Positions 33,336-44,122 are shown, numbered from the stretch's first letter. The stretch is DNA of 64,000 bases from Exilibacterium tricleocarpae (GCF_007004655.1 NZ_ML660092.1:292546-356545); one strand, 5' to 3'. Made by a program: numbers and translations. Notes: generated by a model from the letters alone, not told the origin.

Positions 33336-33960
33336 TTTGCCGGTACTGTCGCGGCTGTTGGGAGCGCGCTCAGGGCATGCTTTTTCTTTAATCGCCGCTT
33401 TGGCGGCGTTTGTGCAGCGTGCCGCCGGGCCTTGGCAAAAGCCGTTTATTCATTTTGTATGTAAGTAATCACATCCCTTGTAGATGCGGGTTTTTAAGGT
33501 GCTTAAAAAATCTTGCATTAATTACAATCCGGTTGGAAGAATTGCTTGACGAGGCTCGGGCAGAGGCATATCATTAAATTCCTCACCGGTCGCACTGTAC
33601 AAATTTACAGTTCTCCTCAACCACGGCAGGGATGCGCCACTAGCACTAGAACCATTGAACTGCACTTGTGCGCGGCCGGTGGGGGTCTTATTCCCCCTCT
33701 TATTTTTCATCCTTAAGTTACTCACACGCTCAATCCAGTCACAGTTTCCAGGCTGTAGCTAGGTCGCCAGGAAGGTTATAATCAGCGCCCTTTTTTATCG
33801 TAAGCCGCTTTCGCAGCGAGTGATCCGATAGGCGGGACCGGTCTGATTACGGACACCAAAACCTGTCTTGGGTGAAAAGGCTTGCTGGCCAGAGTACTGG
33901 AAAACGCCAATAGAACCCAGGAACCTAGAACTAGAACCATAGACCCGATAGAGAGCACCC
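33336..33960. other. 625-bp spacer between the TetR gene and yajQ
   Basis: No gene I can support. A minus-strand frame at 33522-33725 (67 codons, GTG start, peptide ends LPLPEPRQAILPTGL-like MPLPEPRQAILPTGL) is possible but lacks a good ribosome binding site and contains a GGGGG/CCCCC hairpin, so it may be a remnant. Near 33905-33945 an imperfect tandem motif around TAGAACC occurs about three times just before yajQ. Confidence 0.45.
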
Positions 33961-34443
33961 ATGCCTTCATTTGACGTTGTTTCAGAAGTGGACCTGCATA
34001 CCCTGACCAATGCCGTGGATCAGGCCAATCGACTGATTGGCAACCGTTTTGACTTCAAAGGCGTCGACGCCAGTTTTGAGCGCAATGAGTACCAGGTCAC
34101 CATTGCCGCCGAGGTGGATTTCCAGGTGACCCAGATGTACGACGTGCTCAGCTCCTGCCTGCACAAGAACAAGATCGATATCGCCTGCCTCGAGGCCGGC
34201 GAGCCGCAGCCCTCCGGCAAGCAGATCAAACAGGAGGTGGTGGTGCGCACCGGGCTGGACAGCGCGCTGTGCAAGCGTATCGTCAAGCTGGTCAAGGATG
34301 CCAAGCTCAAGGTCCAGGCCCAGATTCAGGGCGACCAGGTGCGTGTCACCGGCAAAAAGCGCGATGATCTGCAGGCGGTGATGGCGCTGCTGCGCGAGGC
34401 GGATATCGATATGCCGCTGCAGTTTACAAACTTTCGGGATTAG
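33961..34443 (+). CDS. yajQ: YajQ-family nucleotide-binding protein
   Basis: 160 residues: [73 protein letters not shown] and the end [10 protein letters not shown] are canonical YajQ. Cytoplasmic; members bind nucleotides or RNA, and the Xanthomonas homologue is a c-di-GMP effector. Whether this one responds to c-di-GMP is not shown by sequence. Convergent with the ABC permease gene. Confidence 0.95.
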   Translation: MPSFDVVSEVDLHTLTNAVDQANRLIGNRFDFKGVDASFERNEYQVTIAAEVDFQVTQMYDVLSSCLHKNKIDIACLEAGEPQPSGKQIKQEVVVRTGLDSALCKRIVKLVKDAKLKVQAQIQGDQVRVTGKKRDDLQAVMALLREADIDMPLQFTNFRD

Positions 34444-34464
34444 CCCGATTGCCCGGGCAGCCTC

Positions 34465-35460
34465 TCAACGCCAGCGAAACAGCACCGCCGACACCCCCAG
34501 AAAGATGGCGGCCATCGCCAGCATTGCCCACAGGTGGTGGGCGATTGCCGCCAGGCCGGCCCCTTCGAGCATAACGCTGCGGGCGGCCTGCACCAGATGG
34601 GTGAGCGGCAGCAGTTGCGAGACCTGGCTCAACCACGCGGGCGCCCCGTCCAGCGAAAACCACACCTCCGACAACAACAGCATCGGGAAGGAGAAAAAGT
34701 TCAGCAGGCCGTTGGCCAACTCCTCGCTGGCGAGCCGGCTGGCAACGATCAGGCCCAGGGAGAGAATGGCGATATTGCCCACCAGCGCAATCAATAACAG
34801 GTCCAGGTAACGGCCGAGCATGATGAAGTCCAGGAACAGGTCGCAGGCCACATAGACCAGGGCGCTGACGATCATCATGATGATCAGGCGCGACAGCACC
34901 TGGGCGGTAAGAAACTGAAACGGTGTTGCCGGTGTCGCCTGCAGGCGCTTTAAAACACCGTTTTTGCGGTAGCGCACAATCACATAACCGATTCCAAACA
35001 GACCGCTGAACATGATGTTCATGCCCAGAATCCCGGGTATCACCCAGTCCACATAGCGCACGGCGCGGCCCGCGGCCTCCTGGCGTTGCCAGTCGGGGTG
35101 GGTGGCCAGCAACAACTGCTCCAGTACCTGACCGCGCTGGGAGGTCGGGTTGATCCAGTACCGCCCGGGCTGATCGGCGGCCAGCAACAGGTCCAGTTGG
35201 TGGTGCTGTATCTTGATCAGCGCGGCGGCGTGATCGCTGTAGTTGATGGTCCTGATGTAATCGGCGCGCAGAGGCTGCGCGAAGCTGCTGCCGGGGTCGC
35301 CGCTGAGGCCGACCTTAAACAGCGGCTGGCCGCCGTCGGCAAATGCCAGCGCCACTACCCCAACGATTAACGGCGGCATGACAAACGACCAGATCAGCGA
35401 AGCCCGATCCCGGTAGTACTCCTTGTTGCGAGCGAAAAACAGTGCCAGTAGTTGCTTCAT
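34465..35460 (-). CDS. ABC-2 type transporter permease
   Basis: 331 residues. An N-terminal TM (LIWSFVMPPLIVGVVALAFA), a periplasmic domain, then five C-terminal TMs with IPGILGMNIMFSGLFGIGYV, RYRKNGVLKRLQATPATPFQ and SVMLEGAGLAAIAHHLWAML, the ABC2_membrane pattern. It pairs with the ATPase encoded 73 bp upstream to form an exporter for a lipid, polymer or drug; substrate not readable. There is no membrane-fusion gene beside it. Confidence 0.87.
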   Translation of the reverse strand: MKQLLALFFARNKEYYRDRASLIWSFVMPPLIVGVVALAFADGGQPLFKVGLSGDPGSSFAQPLRADYIRTINYSDHAAALIKIQHHQLDLLLAADQPGRYWINPTSQRGQVLEQLLLATHPDWQRQEAAGRAVRYVDWVIPGILGMNIMFSGLFGIGYVIVRYRKNGVLKRLQATPATPFQFLTAQVLSRLIIMMIVSALVYVACDLFLDFIMLGRYLDLLLIALVGNIAILSLGLIVASRLASEELANGLLNFFSFPMLLLSEVWFSLDGAPAWLSQVSQLLPLTHLVQAARSVMLEGAGLAAIAHHLWAMLAMAAIFLGVSAVLFRWR

Positions 35461-35533
35461 GGAAAAATTCGCTTTAAGTGAAAAGGTTCGCTGCGGGTGT
35501 CAGCGCCTGTAAACAGCTTTGCCCCGGTCGGGA

Positions 35534-36463
35534 TTATTCGCGCAGGCTGTGGCCGGTGAGTTTGAGAAACAGATCGTCGAGGGTGGGGTTGCGCACCCGC
35601 AACGAGTTCAATTTCACCCGCTGCTGTATCAATTGCTCCAGCGTCTCCTCCACGGCATGGCTTTTGATGGCCACCTGGCTGCCGTTGACGGCGACGACAC
35701 CGGGCGGTGTTGCCCCGGCGCCGGCGGGCGCGTCTGACGGCGCCAGTGTCGCCGGGTCCAGGTGCGCTGGAAAGTCCTGCCGGTCGATGCAGACGAACAC
35801 GTAATCGAAATGCTGTTGCAGCAGTTGTTGCGGCGAGCCCTCGGCGATGATCCGGCCGTGGTCGATAATCGCCAGCCGGTCGCACAGTTGCTCCGCCTCA
35901 TCCATATAGTGGGTGGTCAGCACCACGGTTTTGCCGGCGCTTTTAATGTCCTCGATCAACTGCCAGAAGGCGCGTCGCGACTGGGGATCGAGCCCGGTGG
36001 TGGGTTCGTCGAGAAACACCAGCTGCGGATCGTTGATCAGTGCCAGCGCCAGCAACACCCGCTGGCGCTGGCCGCCGGACAATTTGGCGGCGGGTTGGTC
36101 GAGAAAGTCACCCAGGTGGCACAGGTCCGCCAACTGTTGCCGCGGCAGGACGCGGGGGTAGAGGTGGGAAAACAGATCCAACACCTCTGTTACCGTCAGG
36201 TAATCCATCAACGCCGTGGACTGAAACTGAATGCCGGTTTCCAGCTTAAAGCTGCCGTCCCGCGGTTTGCCTTTGTAGAGAATCTCGCCACTGTTCGGCT
36301 CGGTGATACCCTCGATCATTTCGATGGTGGTGGTCTTGCCGGCGCCGTTGGGTCCCAGCAAACCAAAACAGGTACCGGGCTCGATGGCAAACGACAGGCC
36401 ATTGACGGCCTGCACGTCTTTGAAGTGCTTGGTCAGCGACCTGACCTGCAGGATCGCGCTCAC
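35534..36463 (-). CDS. ABC transporter ATP-binding protein
   Basis: 309 residues from the GTG at 36463 (GTGA overlap with the ampG stop); a longer frame upstream is the shadow of ampG. Walker A GLLGPNGAGKTTTIEM, signature LSGGQRQRVLLALAL, Walker B LVFLDEPTTGLD, H-loop TTHYMDEAEQL are intact. The C-terminal ~90 residues (VAVNGSQVAIKSHAVEETLE, NPTLDDLFLKLTGHSLRE) are typical of DrrA-like ABC-2 exporters. Translated together with the MFS gene. Confidence 0.92.
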   Translation of the reverse strand: MSAILQVRSLTKHFKDVQAVNGLSFAIEPGTCFGLLGPNGAGKTTTIEMIEGITEPNSGEILYKGKPRDGSFKLETGIQFQSTALMDYLTVTEVLDLFSHLYPRVLPRQQLADLCHLGDFLDQPAAKLSGGQRQRVLLALALINDPQLVFLDEPTTGLDPQSRRAFWQLIEDIKSAGKTVVLTTHYMDEAEQLCDRLAIIDHGRIIAEGSPQQLLQQHFDYVFVCIDRQDFPAHLDPATLAPSDAPAGAGATPPGVVAVNGSQVAIKSHAVEETLEQLIQQRVKLNSLRVRNPTLDDLFLKLTGHSLRE

Positions 36464-37719
36464 GGTGTCGCCTCTCGGGTGGTGGGGACGGGGTGCTCGT
36501 GCCACGGCGCCACCTTGATCAGCAGCGCCATGCCCGGCAGCGCCAGCACCGCGCAGAGATAGAAAAAGCTTTCCCAGCCGATCTGCTCCACCAAAAAACC
36601 GGTGGTGGTATTGGCCAGGGTGCGGGGCAGGGCGGCGATGGCGGTAAACAGCGCAAACTGGGTGGCGGTATAGTGCTTGCTGGTGGTGCGGGCAATAAAG
36701 GCGACCGAGGCGGCCGTGCCCAGACCCACGCCGAGGTATTCGAAACTGATGACCAGGGCCAGCACCCAGTTGTTGGCCCCCACGTGGGCCAGCAGGGCGA
36801 AACCCAGGATCGATACCAGTTGCACCAGCCCGAACAACCACAGCGCGCGGTTGATGCCGATCTTGATCATAATGATACCGCCGGCGATGCTGCCGAACAG
36901 CATCGGCCAGAGGGCGGCATTCTTGGCGATCAGGCCGATCTCGGTCAGGCTGAAACCGAGATCGATATAAAACGGCGTCGACAGCGCGGTCGCCATATTG
37001 TCGCCGAGCTTATAGAAAAACAGAAACGCCAGAATCCACAGCGCCTGGCGTACCCCCTGGCGGCTGAAAAACTCTTTGAACGGATCGACCACGGCGTCGT
37101 GCAGGGTGTCGGGGTGAAAGTCGTGCACCGGTTCTTTGATGACCAGCGTCAACACCATCCCGATCAGCATAAACAGCGATGTGGCCCCGAACACGAACTG
37201 CCAGGAAAAGTGATCGGCCATGATCAGCGACAGCGCGCCGGGGATAAAGCCGGCCATGCGATAGGCGTTGATATGAACGGAATTGCCGAACCCCAGTTCG
37301 GCATCGGGCAGCAGCTCGCGGCGGTAGGCGTCGAGCACGATATCCTGGGTGGCGCTGAAAAAAGCCACTGCGGTGGCCAGGTAGGCAATCGACCAGAGCG
37401 ATTCGTGCAGGTCGAGCCAGGGCAGGGCGGCGATGGAGATCAGCAGCAAAAACTGGCTCAGCAGCATCCAGCCGCGGCGCAGCCCGAGCAGCGGCAACTG
37501 GAAGCGGTCGAGTAGCGGCGACCACACAAACTTCCACACATAGGGCAGGCCGACGAGGGAAAACAGACCGATTTCCGCCAGGCCCACACCCTCCTTGCGC
37601 AGCCAGGCCGGCACCAGTTGAATAAGCAGGAAAAAAGGTAACCCGGAGCTAAAGCCGGTGAAGATACAAATTAACGTGCGGCGGTTGAAGATCGCATTCT
37701 GGATTGCCGAGTCAGCCAT
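36460..37719 (-). CDS. ampG: AmpG-type muropeptide MFS permease
   Basis: 419 residues, 12 predicted TMs. Start FNRRTLICIFTGFSSGLPFF, then LPYVWKFVWSPLLDRF, FFSATQDIVLDAYRRELLPD and KIGINRALWLFG are the AmpG signature segments. AmpG imports anhydro-muropeptides for recycling, feeding AmpD, whose gene lies 5 kb away on the other strand. First gene of the ampG-ABC operon. A 19-bp palindrome lies 58 bp upstream. Confidence 0.92.
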   Translation of the reverse strand: MADSAIQNAIFNRRTLICIFTGFSSGLPFFLLIQLVPAWLRKEGVGLAEIGLFSLVGLPYVWKFVWSPLLDRFQLPLLGLRRGWMLLSQFLLLISIAALPWLDLHESLWSIAYLATAVAFFSATQDIVLDAYRRELLPDAELGFGNSVHINAYRMAGFIPGALSLIMADHFSWQFVFGATSLFMLIGMVLTLVIKEPVHDFHPDTLHDAVVDPFKEFFSRQGVRQALWILAFLFFYKLGDNMATALSTPFYIDLGFSLTEIGLIAKNAALWPMLFGSIAGGIIMIKIGINRALWLFGLVQLVSILGFALLAHVGANNWVLALVISFEYLGVGLGTAASVAFIARTTSKHYTATQFALFTAIAALPRTLANTTTGFLVEQIGWESFFYLCAVLALPGMALLIKVAPWHEHPVPTTREATP

Positions 37720-37776
37720 TTATAATCCAAATGGGGGAAAGTGGTGCGCCCACCTTAACGAATTGTGGTAGCGAGT

Positions 37777-37795
37777 CAAACGCTTAAAGCGTTTG
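37777..37795. promoter_or_regulatory. Palindrome in front of ampG (candidate operator)
   Basis: CAAACGCTT-A-AAGCGTTTG, perfect dyad of 9-bp arms about a single base. It has no T-run, so it is not a terminator. The location 58 bp before the ampG start fits a regulator-binding site; the regulator is unknown. Confidence 0.45.
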
Positions 37796-37849
37796 TTGCC
37801 CTGCAGTCTGGCCCGGGCTGCCCGGATATCGCGCCGGCAATCTTGAGCA

Positions 37850-37912
37850 CTGGTCACCGATCATTGGCCGGCACCGGTTGCACCGGCTTCTCGGGTAGTG
37901 ATCGATGACCAG
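37850..37912. repeat. Inverted repeat with 14-bp arms
   Basis: CTGGTCACCGATCA at 37850-37863 pairs with TGATCGATGACCAG at 37899-37912 (one mismatch), loop ~35 bp and itself GC-rich. Could be a cruciform or a mobile-element scar. Confidence 0.5.
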
Positions 37913-38049
37913 GCCGCGTATGGTATCAAACGGCACAGGTACAAAGTGTGATCGGGTCTGAAATGCTAATCGATCTATAACACAAGCACCCAACACCGGC
38001 TTTGGCGTCTACTGTCTACCGATTGGTTCGACACCCTGCACTATCCCGG

Positions 38050-38361
38050 CTAGGGCTGCCAGCGAAACTGGCGCAGGCTCAAGCGCTCGCCGATAAACTC
38101 GACCCCCTCGCGCTGCAATCGATCTTTCTGTCGCGCATAGCCGGGCGAGTCCGGCGGCAGTGAGAGCCTGCCCTGGCTGTTGATAACTCGGTGCCACGGC
38201 AGTTGCGTGTCTTTTGGCAGGCGGCTCATGGTGGTGCCCACCAGGCGCGCCGCCCGCGACAGACCGGCCAACTCGGCGACCTGGCCGTAAGTGGCGACAC
38301 GGCCGGGGGGAATCATACTGACCACCTGATAGATACGGCGTTTGGTGTCTTCATCGGTCAT
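38050..38361 (-). CDS. Alkyltransferase-like DNA-repair protein (ATL, MGMT fold)
   Basis: 103 residues. RRIYQVVSMIPPGRVATYGQ, VAELAGLSRAARLVGTTMSR and LPWHRVINSQGRLS match the MGMT DNA-binding domain. The active-site motif PCHR reads PWHR here, so the alkyl-acceptor Cys is Trp: the hallmark of ATL proteins, which bind O6-alkylguanine without repairing it and recruit nucleotide-excision repair. ATG at 38361. Confidence 0.92.
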   Translation of the reverse strand: MTDEDTKRRIYQVVSMIPPGRVATYGQVAELAGLSRAARLVGTTMSRLPKDTQLPWHRVINSQGRLSLPPDSPGYARQKDRLQREGVEFIGERLSLRQFRWQP

Positions 38362-38480
38362 AAGCGGCTCATTGTGCTATTTGTTCGGTAATGCGGTAAA
38401 TCGGGACTGTGGTCCGGGTCTCCCGGTTTGCGGGGTGAATCGGTTAGAATGGGGCCATTTTGGCGAATGAGGTTTTGCTT

Positions 38481-39536
38481 GTGAAGCGTCCGCAGCCCCT
38501 GTCGTTACGATTGGCGTTACTCGTGCTGGTGCTCGTGTGTATACCGTTTGGGTCACCCGTGGCGGTCGCCGGGGTGTTGGTATTAAAAAACGGCGACCGG
38601 CTGCAGGGCGACCTGGTCAAGCTGGAAGATGAAAAAATCACCTGGAAATCCGACTCTTTCGGCACGCTGTCGATTGCCCAGGATCGGGTCGAAAGCCTCT
38701 CGACCACCACCCTGGTGAAAATGGACGGCCACTCCGAACCCTGCGCCGTGGTGGGCGCGCGCGGCGAGGAGCTGCAGTTCAGTTGCGCCGACCATTCCAG
38801 CGGGCGGGTGCCGCTGGCGGCGCTGGAGCGTCTGTTGCCCTACGAGGATCACTTCAACGGCGCCCACACCTACCGCGGCAAGTTATCCGTGGCGGGCACC
38901 CACACCCGCGGCAACCGGCGCGAGGAGGACTGGGAGGTGGATTCCGAGGTGGAGTTTCGCCGCGGCGATATGCGCCATATGTTCGGGGTCGAATTTGAGA
39001 GCGAATCCACTAACGACGAGGCGGCCGAGGAGGAGTTCGATTTCACCTACGGGCTGTCGTGGTTTTTTCAGGAGCGCTGGTTTTTGGTCAACGACCTTGG
39101 CCTCGGTATGGACGAGTCGAAAAATATCGATGAGCGTTACGCCTTCGGTAGCGGCCTCGGGTACCAGTTCTGGGAAACCGATCGCAAGACCCTGTCGCTC
39201 GAGTCCGGGGTCTCTTACCTGAAGGAGCTGTTTAACCGCAGCCCGGGTGACAGCGAGGGGTTCGAGCGCGAGAGCAGCCGTGTTACCTGGCGCTGGGCCA
39301 CCAATTTTCGCTACAAGCTGCCGCTGTCGGCGTCGCTGGTGCACAAGAATGAGTTATTCTACTCCTTCGAGGACAGCGGCGACTGGGAGTTCGACTCCGA
39401 CACCGGCTTGAATGTGCCCCTGGGGGCGGGTCTGTTTTCAGAATTCAAGGTGGAATACGATTACGACAATATGCCCCAGCAGGATGAGCGTAAATCGGAC
39501 ACCAAACTGAGCGTGGGGGTGGGCTACGTCTGGTAG
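38481..39536 (+). CDS. DUF481 outer-membrane-type protein
   Basis: 351 residues from the GTG at 38481, which has GAGG at proper distance; the frame also reaches back to a TTG at 38460. Signal peptide (LRLALLVLVLVCIPFGSPVA), then VLVLKNGDRLQGDLVKLEDE, a short SH3-like start, and a beta-rich C-terminal half (NRREEDWEVDSEVEFRRGDM, YGLSWFFQERWFLVNDLGLG, FSEFKVEYDYDNMPQQDERK) typical of DUF481/YdiY proteins predicted to form an outer-membrane barrel. Function unknown. Confidence 0.87.
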   Translation: MKRPQPLSLRLALLVLVLVCIPFGSPVAVAGVLVLKNGDRLQGDLVKLEDEKITWKSDSFGTLSIAQDRVESLSTTTLVKMDGHSEPCAVVGARGEELQFSCADHSSGRVPLAALERLLPYEDHFNGAHTYRGKLSVAGTHTRGNRREEDWEVDSEVEFRRGDMRHMFGVEFESESTNDEAAEEEFDFTYGLSWFFQERWFLVNDLGLGMDESKNIDERYAFGSGLGYQFWETDRKTLSLESGVSYLKELFNRSPGDSEGFERESSRVTWRWATNFRYKLPLSASLVHKNELFYSFEDSGDWEFDSDTGLNVPLGAGLFSEFKVEYDYDNMPQQDERKSDTKLSVGVGYVW

Positions 39537-39558
39537 CGCTGCGTCCCGGGGGGAAGTT

Positions 39559-39975
39559 GTGAGAAGTTTGTTGCTGTTGTTTGTGGCCGTGCCCATTGTC
39601 GAGATATGGATATTGATCAAGGTGGGCAGCCAGATCGGTGCCCTGTTTACGATCGCGGTGGTGATACTGACCGCCGTGGTCGGCGTGGGGCTACTGCGCC
39701 AACAGGGGCTCAGTACCCTGTTGCGGGCCCGCCAGCGCCTGCAGATGGAGGAGATTCCGGCCCAGGAGGTGATCGAGGGGCTGTTTATCGCCTTCGGCGG
39801 CGCACTGCTGTTGACCCCCGGTTTTCTCACCGATGCCGTCGGCTTCGCCTGCCTGCTGCCGGTCTCGCGCCGGCTAATGGTTAGACGCCTGCAGCCGCGG
39901 GTGGCGGTCTGGCAGTCGACCCGCCGGCCCCCCGATTCGCGTACATTGGAAGGCGAATTCAAGCGCCACGACTGA
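39559..39975 (+). CDS. fxsA: FxsA family membrane protein
   Basis: 138 residues, GTG start. LLFVAVPIVEIWILIKVGSQ, VVILTAVVGVGLLRQQG and FGGALLLTPGFLTDAVGFAC are the FxsA core: three or four TM segments with the conserved E and GFLTD. In E. coli FxsA affects phage T7 F-exclusion. It lies upstream of groES, an order common in gammaproteobacteria. Confidence 0.92.
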   Translation: MRSLLLLFVAVPIVEIWILIKVGSQIGALFTIAVVILTAVVGVGLLRQQGLSTLLRARQRLQMEEIPAQEVIEGLFIAFGGALLLTPGFLTDAVGFACLLPVSRRLMVRRLQPRVAVWQSTRRPPDSRTLEGEFKRHD

Positions 39976-40034
39976 CTGCCGGCGCGCCATCGGTCGGCAC
40001 CAGCCCGGGTTGCCGTATTTTTTTTTCACCCCGG

Positions 40035-40063
40035 TGTTGAAATTCCCAAAACCAGCCCCATCT
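40035..40063 (+). promoter_or_regulatory. Sigma-32 heat-shock promoter of groESL
   Basis: TGTTGAAA at 40035-40042, then 13 bp, then CCCCAT at 40056-40061 followed by CT. This matches the RpoH consensus (CTTGAAA-N13-15-CCCCATNT). It lies ~190 bp before the groES start. Confidence 0.82.
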
Positions 40064-40253
40064 TGGCCTACACCTAGATTTTATCCTCCGCCCGGCAACA
40101 GTGTGCTGGAGGAGCCAATCGCAGAAACTGGCCCGGTGACCTGGGGCTTGAAAGTCTGTCGGGCGGCACCATATAGGCCTTCAATGTCAGGGGCTGTGCC
40201 CGTGACGACGTAGAAACGAGTGATTGATAAAGATAGTTTTGGAGACCAAGTCC

Positions 40254-40544
40254 ATGAATATTCGTCCGTTACACGATCGAGTTGTGGTTCGCCGCAAGGA
40301 AGAAGAAGCTACCTCCGCCGGCGGAATCGTATTGCCGGGTTCTGCCCAGGAAAAGCCCAATCAGGGGGAAGTCGTTGCCGTGGGTAACGGCCGTGTACTG
40401 GATAGCGGCGAAGTCCGTCCCGTAGACGTCAAGGTGGGTGATGTAGTGGTGTTCGGCAAGTACGCCGGCAGCGACACGATTGAAGTCGACGGTGAGGAGC
40501 TGGTTATCCTCAGCGAGAGCGACATCAAGGCCGTCGTCGAATAA
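40254..40544 (+). CDS. groES: Co-chaperonin GroES (Cpn10)
   Basis: 96 residues from the ATG at 40254 with GGAG in front; the longer frame from 40224 is rejected. [20 protein letters not shown], the mobile loop [20 protein letters not shown] and [20 protein letters not shown] are standard. Forms the heptameric lid of GroEL. Under the sigma-32-type promoter at 40035. Confidence 0.98.
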   Translation: MNIRPLHDRVVVRRKEEEATSAGGIVLPGSAQEKPNQGEVVAVGNGRVLDSGEVRPVDVKVGDVVVFGKYAGSDTIEVDGEELVILSESDIKAVVE

Positions 40545-40589
40545 ACCCCGAGCCAGGCCTCGTACACACGTCGAGTGAGTTTATCGGGT

Positions 40590-40623
40590 TATAGAGACGC
40601 ATCTGGTATAGAGACGCATCTGG
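40590..40623 (+). repeat. Perfect 17-bp tandem duplication in the groES-groEL gap
   Basis: TATAGAGACGCATCTGG occurs twice without a break, followed by a degenerate third version (TTGTGAACGTACTTGG). It lies in the untranslated space between the two cistrons. Confidence 0.9.
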
Positions 40624-40690
40624 TTGTGAACGTACTTGGTTGCAAGTACCGCTCAGTTGGAAATACACAGCCGGGTGTAAACGAAGATAG

Positions 40691-42349
<1,659 letters not shown>

Positions 42350-42677
42350 GCGCTGTCCACGCAGACAGAGAAAGCGGCCGTTAACGGCCGCTTTTTTTCT
42401 GTTTAATAAATTTGTAAAGCATTGACTTTATAAAAAGGTTTTGGCAGAGTTCGCAGGCGTTCTCAACAAAGCAGGCGTTGTTAATGAAATGGTGTCCTTC
42501 GCTTGCGCCTTAGTTTTGTTTGAACAGCGGCTTTGTTTGAAAATCAGTCTTGTTTGAACCTTGGTTCTGCTTGAATGGTAGCTTTGCTTAAACCATAGCG
42601 CCGCTTGAACCGTAACTTAATGAACCGCACTTACTGAACCAAACCTATCTTGAATATCTATCTAGAGGTTGTCTGAT
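42350..42677. other. groEL-sodB spacer with degenerate tandem repeat
   Basis: After the terminator, 42515-42650 holds about eight degenerate copies of a ~17-bp unit around CTTGTTTGAACC. The end of the spacer gives sodB its AGAGG ribosome binding site. Confidence 0.7.
42370..42397 (+). terminator. Rho-independent terminator after groEL
   Basis: Perfect stem AAAGCGGCCG / CGGCCGCTTT with TTAA loop and a T-run. Confidence 0.95.
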
Positions 42678-43259
42678 ATGAGCATCGAGTTACCCGCATT
42701 GCCCTACGCCCAGGATGCCCTGGAACCGCATATCTCCGCCGAGACATTGTCGTTCCACTATGGCAAACACCACCAGACCTACGTCACCAAGCTCAATGGT
42801 CTGTTGCCGGGCTCCGAGTTTGAAGGCAAAGCGCTGGAGGATATCGTAAAGTCCGCCAGTGGCGGCATTTTCAATAACGCCGCCCAGGTCTGGAACCACA
42901 CCTTTTACTGGAACTGCCTCAGCCCCGCCGGTGGCGGTGTCGCAACGGGCCCGGTAGCCGCCGCTATCGACGCCGCCTTCGGTTCCTTCGAGGCATTCAA
43001 AGAGGCATTTACCAACGCCGCCGTCAACAACTTCGGCTCCGGCTGGACCTGGCTGGTCAAGCAGGCTGACGGCACAGTGGCTATCGTCGATACCAGCAAT
43101 GCCGGCACGCCGCTAACGGATTCTGCGGTGACACCGCTGTTGACTGTGGATGTTTGGGAACACGCCTACTATATCGACTACCGCAACGTGCGGCCCGATT
43201 ACCTGAAGGCTTTCTGGTCCCTGGTCAACTGGGAGTTTGTCAACGGCAATTTTGCCTGA
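42678..43259 (+). CDS. sodB: Iron superoxide dismutase
   Basis: 193 residues from the ATG at 42678 (an in-frame TTG at 42669 is less likely). [68 protein letters not shown] and [20 protein letters not shown] supply the metal ligands (His, His, Asp, His) and the Fe-type signature. Cytoplasmic detoxification of superoxide. Confidence 0.96.
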   Translation: MSIELPALPYAQDALEPHISAETLSFHYGKHHQTYVTKLNGLLPGSEFEGKALEDIVKSASGGIFNNAAQVWNHTFYWNCLSPAGGGVATGPVAAAIDAAFGSFEAFKEAFTNAAVNNFGSGWTWLVKQADGTVAIVDTSNAGTPLTDSAVTPLLTVDVWEHAYYIDYRNVRPDYLKAFWSLVNWEFVNGNFA

Positions 43260-43316
43260 TCCCCCGGGCGCCAACCTCTGGCCCGTCATCGCCGCCGATT
43301 GTCCGGCAGTGGCGGC

Positions 43317-43356
43317 AGTGGGACAGGCACTTGCCGATGCGCAGTGCTTTGTCCCA
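43317..43356. repeat. REP-like hairpin downstream of sodB
   Basis: GTGGGACAGGCAC ... GTGCTTTGTCCCAC form an imperfect stem over a ~12-nt loop. The left arm contains the same GGGACAGGCAC 11-mer that is amplified in the TetR gene. Could also act as a terminator-like or mRNA-stability element for sodB. Confidence 0.65.
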
Positions 43357-43471
43357 CGTTACTGACTGCTACAGTTACGACTTTGCAATTAGCGTCGCAA
43401 TCTTGGTATAAAGGCGCATTAGCCGCAGCTCTACGACTAATAATAACAATCTATACAGTGGGGAATTACCA

Positions 43472-44122
43472 ATGGAAATCAGAGATCTGATCGTATTTTT
43501 ATTTCGCTGGGCGCATTTGTTGTTCGGGATCGCCTGGATCGGTTTGCTGTATTACTTTAATTTTGTGCAGGGTGGTTACTTCAAAAAGGCCTCGCCGGAA
43601 GCCCTCAGCGATGCCAAAGCCAAGCTGGCGCCCAGTGCGCTCTGGTGGTTCCGCTGGGGGGCCATGATGACCTTCCTGACCGGCGTGGTGTTGCTGGTGG
43701 GTCTGCAGCACGGCTCTCTGATCAATGACTATATCGTGATCGGCGTGGTGCTCGGCATTTTGATGTTTTTGAATGTGTGGTTGGTCATCTGGCCCAACCA
43801 GAAAATTGCCCTGGGCCTGGTCGAGGGCGGCGACGGCCCACAGGCGGCCGCCAAGGCGTTGTTGGCGTCGCGCACCAACACCCTGTTTTCCGCTCCCATG
43901 GCTTACTGTATGCTCGCCTCGCCCCATCTCGGCTATCAGGGCGATCACCTGCTGGTGGCCAATGGCGGCGGCACCGGGATGTGGGTGGCGCTGGCACTGG
44001 TGGCGGCGCTGGAGGTCAATGCGCTGGCGGGCAAGCAAGGTCCGATGACTACGGTGCAGGGGGTCATTGTCAGCAGTTTGGTGCTGACCGCCGTTTTAGT
44101 TGGGCTGTTGGTCGCACTCTAG
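43472..44122 (+). CDS. Urate_ox_N (PuuD N-terminal)-type membrane protein
   Basis: 216 residues, six or so hydrophobic segments. LFRWAHLLFGIAWIGLLYYF, NFVQGGYFKKASPEALSDAK, LAPSALWWFRWGAMMTFLTG, VWLVIWPNQKIALG and SAPMAYCMLASPHL match the membrane domain of urate hydroxylase PuuD. The cytochrome-c C-terminal domain of PuuD is absent. Stand-alone versions are common and of unknown activity. ATG at 43472, ribosome binding site GGGGA. Confidence 0.8.
   Translation: MEIRDLIVFLFRWAHLLFGIAWIGLLYYFNFVQGGYFKKASPEALSDAKAKLAPSALWWFRWGAMMTFLTGVVLLVGLQHGSLINDYIVIGVVLGILMFLNVWLVIWPNQKIALGLVEGGDGPQAAAKALLASRTNTLFSAPMAYCMLASPHLGYQGDHLLVANGGGTGMWVALALVAALEVNALAGKQGPMTTVQGVIVSSLVLTAVLVGLLVAL

Larger units (their letters stand above)
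37720..38049. other. 330-bp spacer upstream of ampG with two inverted repeats
   Basis: No gene supported. It holds a perfect 19-bp palindrome at 37777-37795 and a long-armed inverted repeat at 37850-37912. Both lie between divergent... in fact same-strand neighbours (ampG and the alkyltransferase-like gene are both on the minus strand), so the palindrome is in ampG's promoter region. Confidence 0.55.

Noticed and set aside
33522-33725. 67-codon minus-strand ORF before yajQ
   Set aside because: No usable ribosome binding site and a G5/C5 hairpin inside; kept only as a possible remnant in the spacer description.
36493-37515. 340-codon plus-strand frame opposite ampG
   Set aside because: His/Gln/Gly-rich antisense product with no motif; ampG on the minus strand is well supported.
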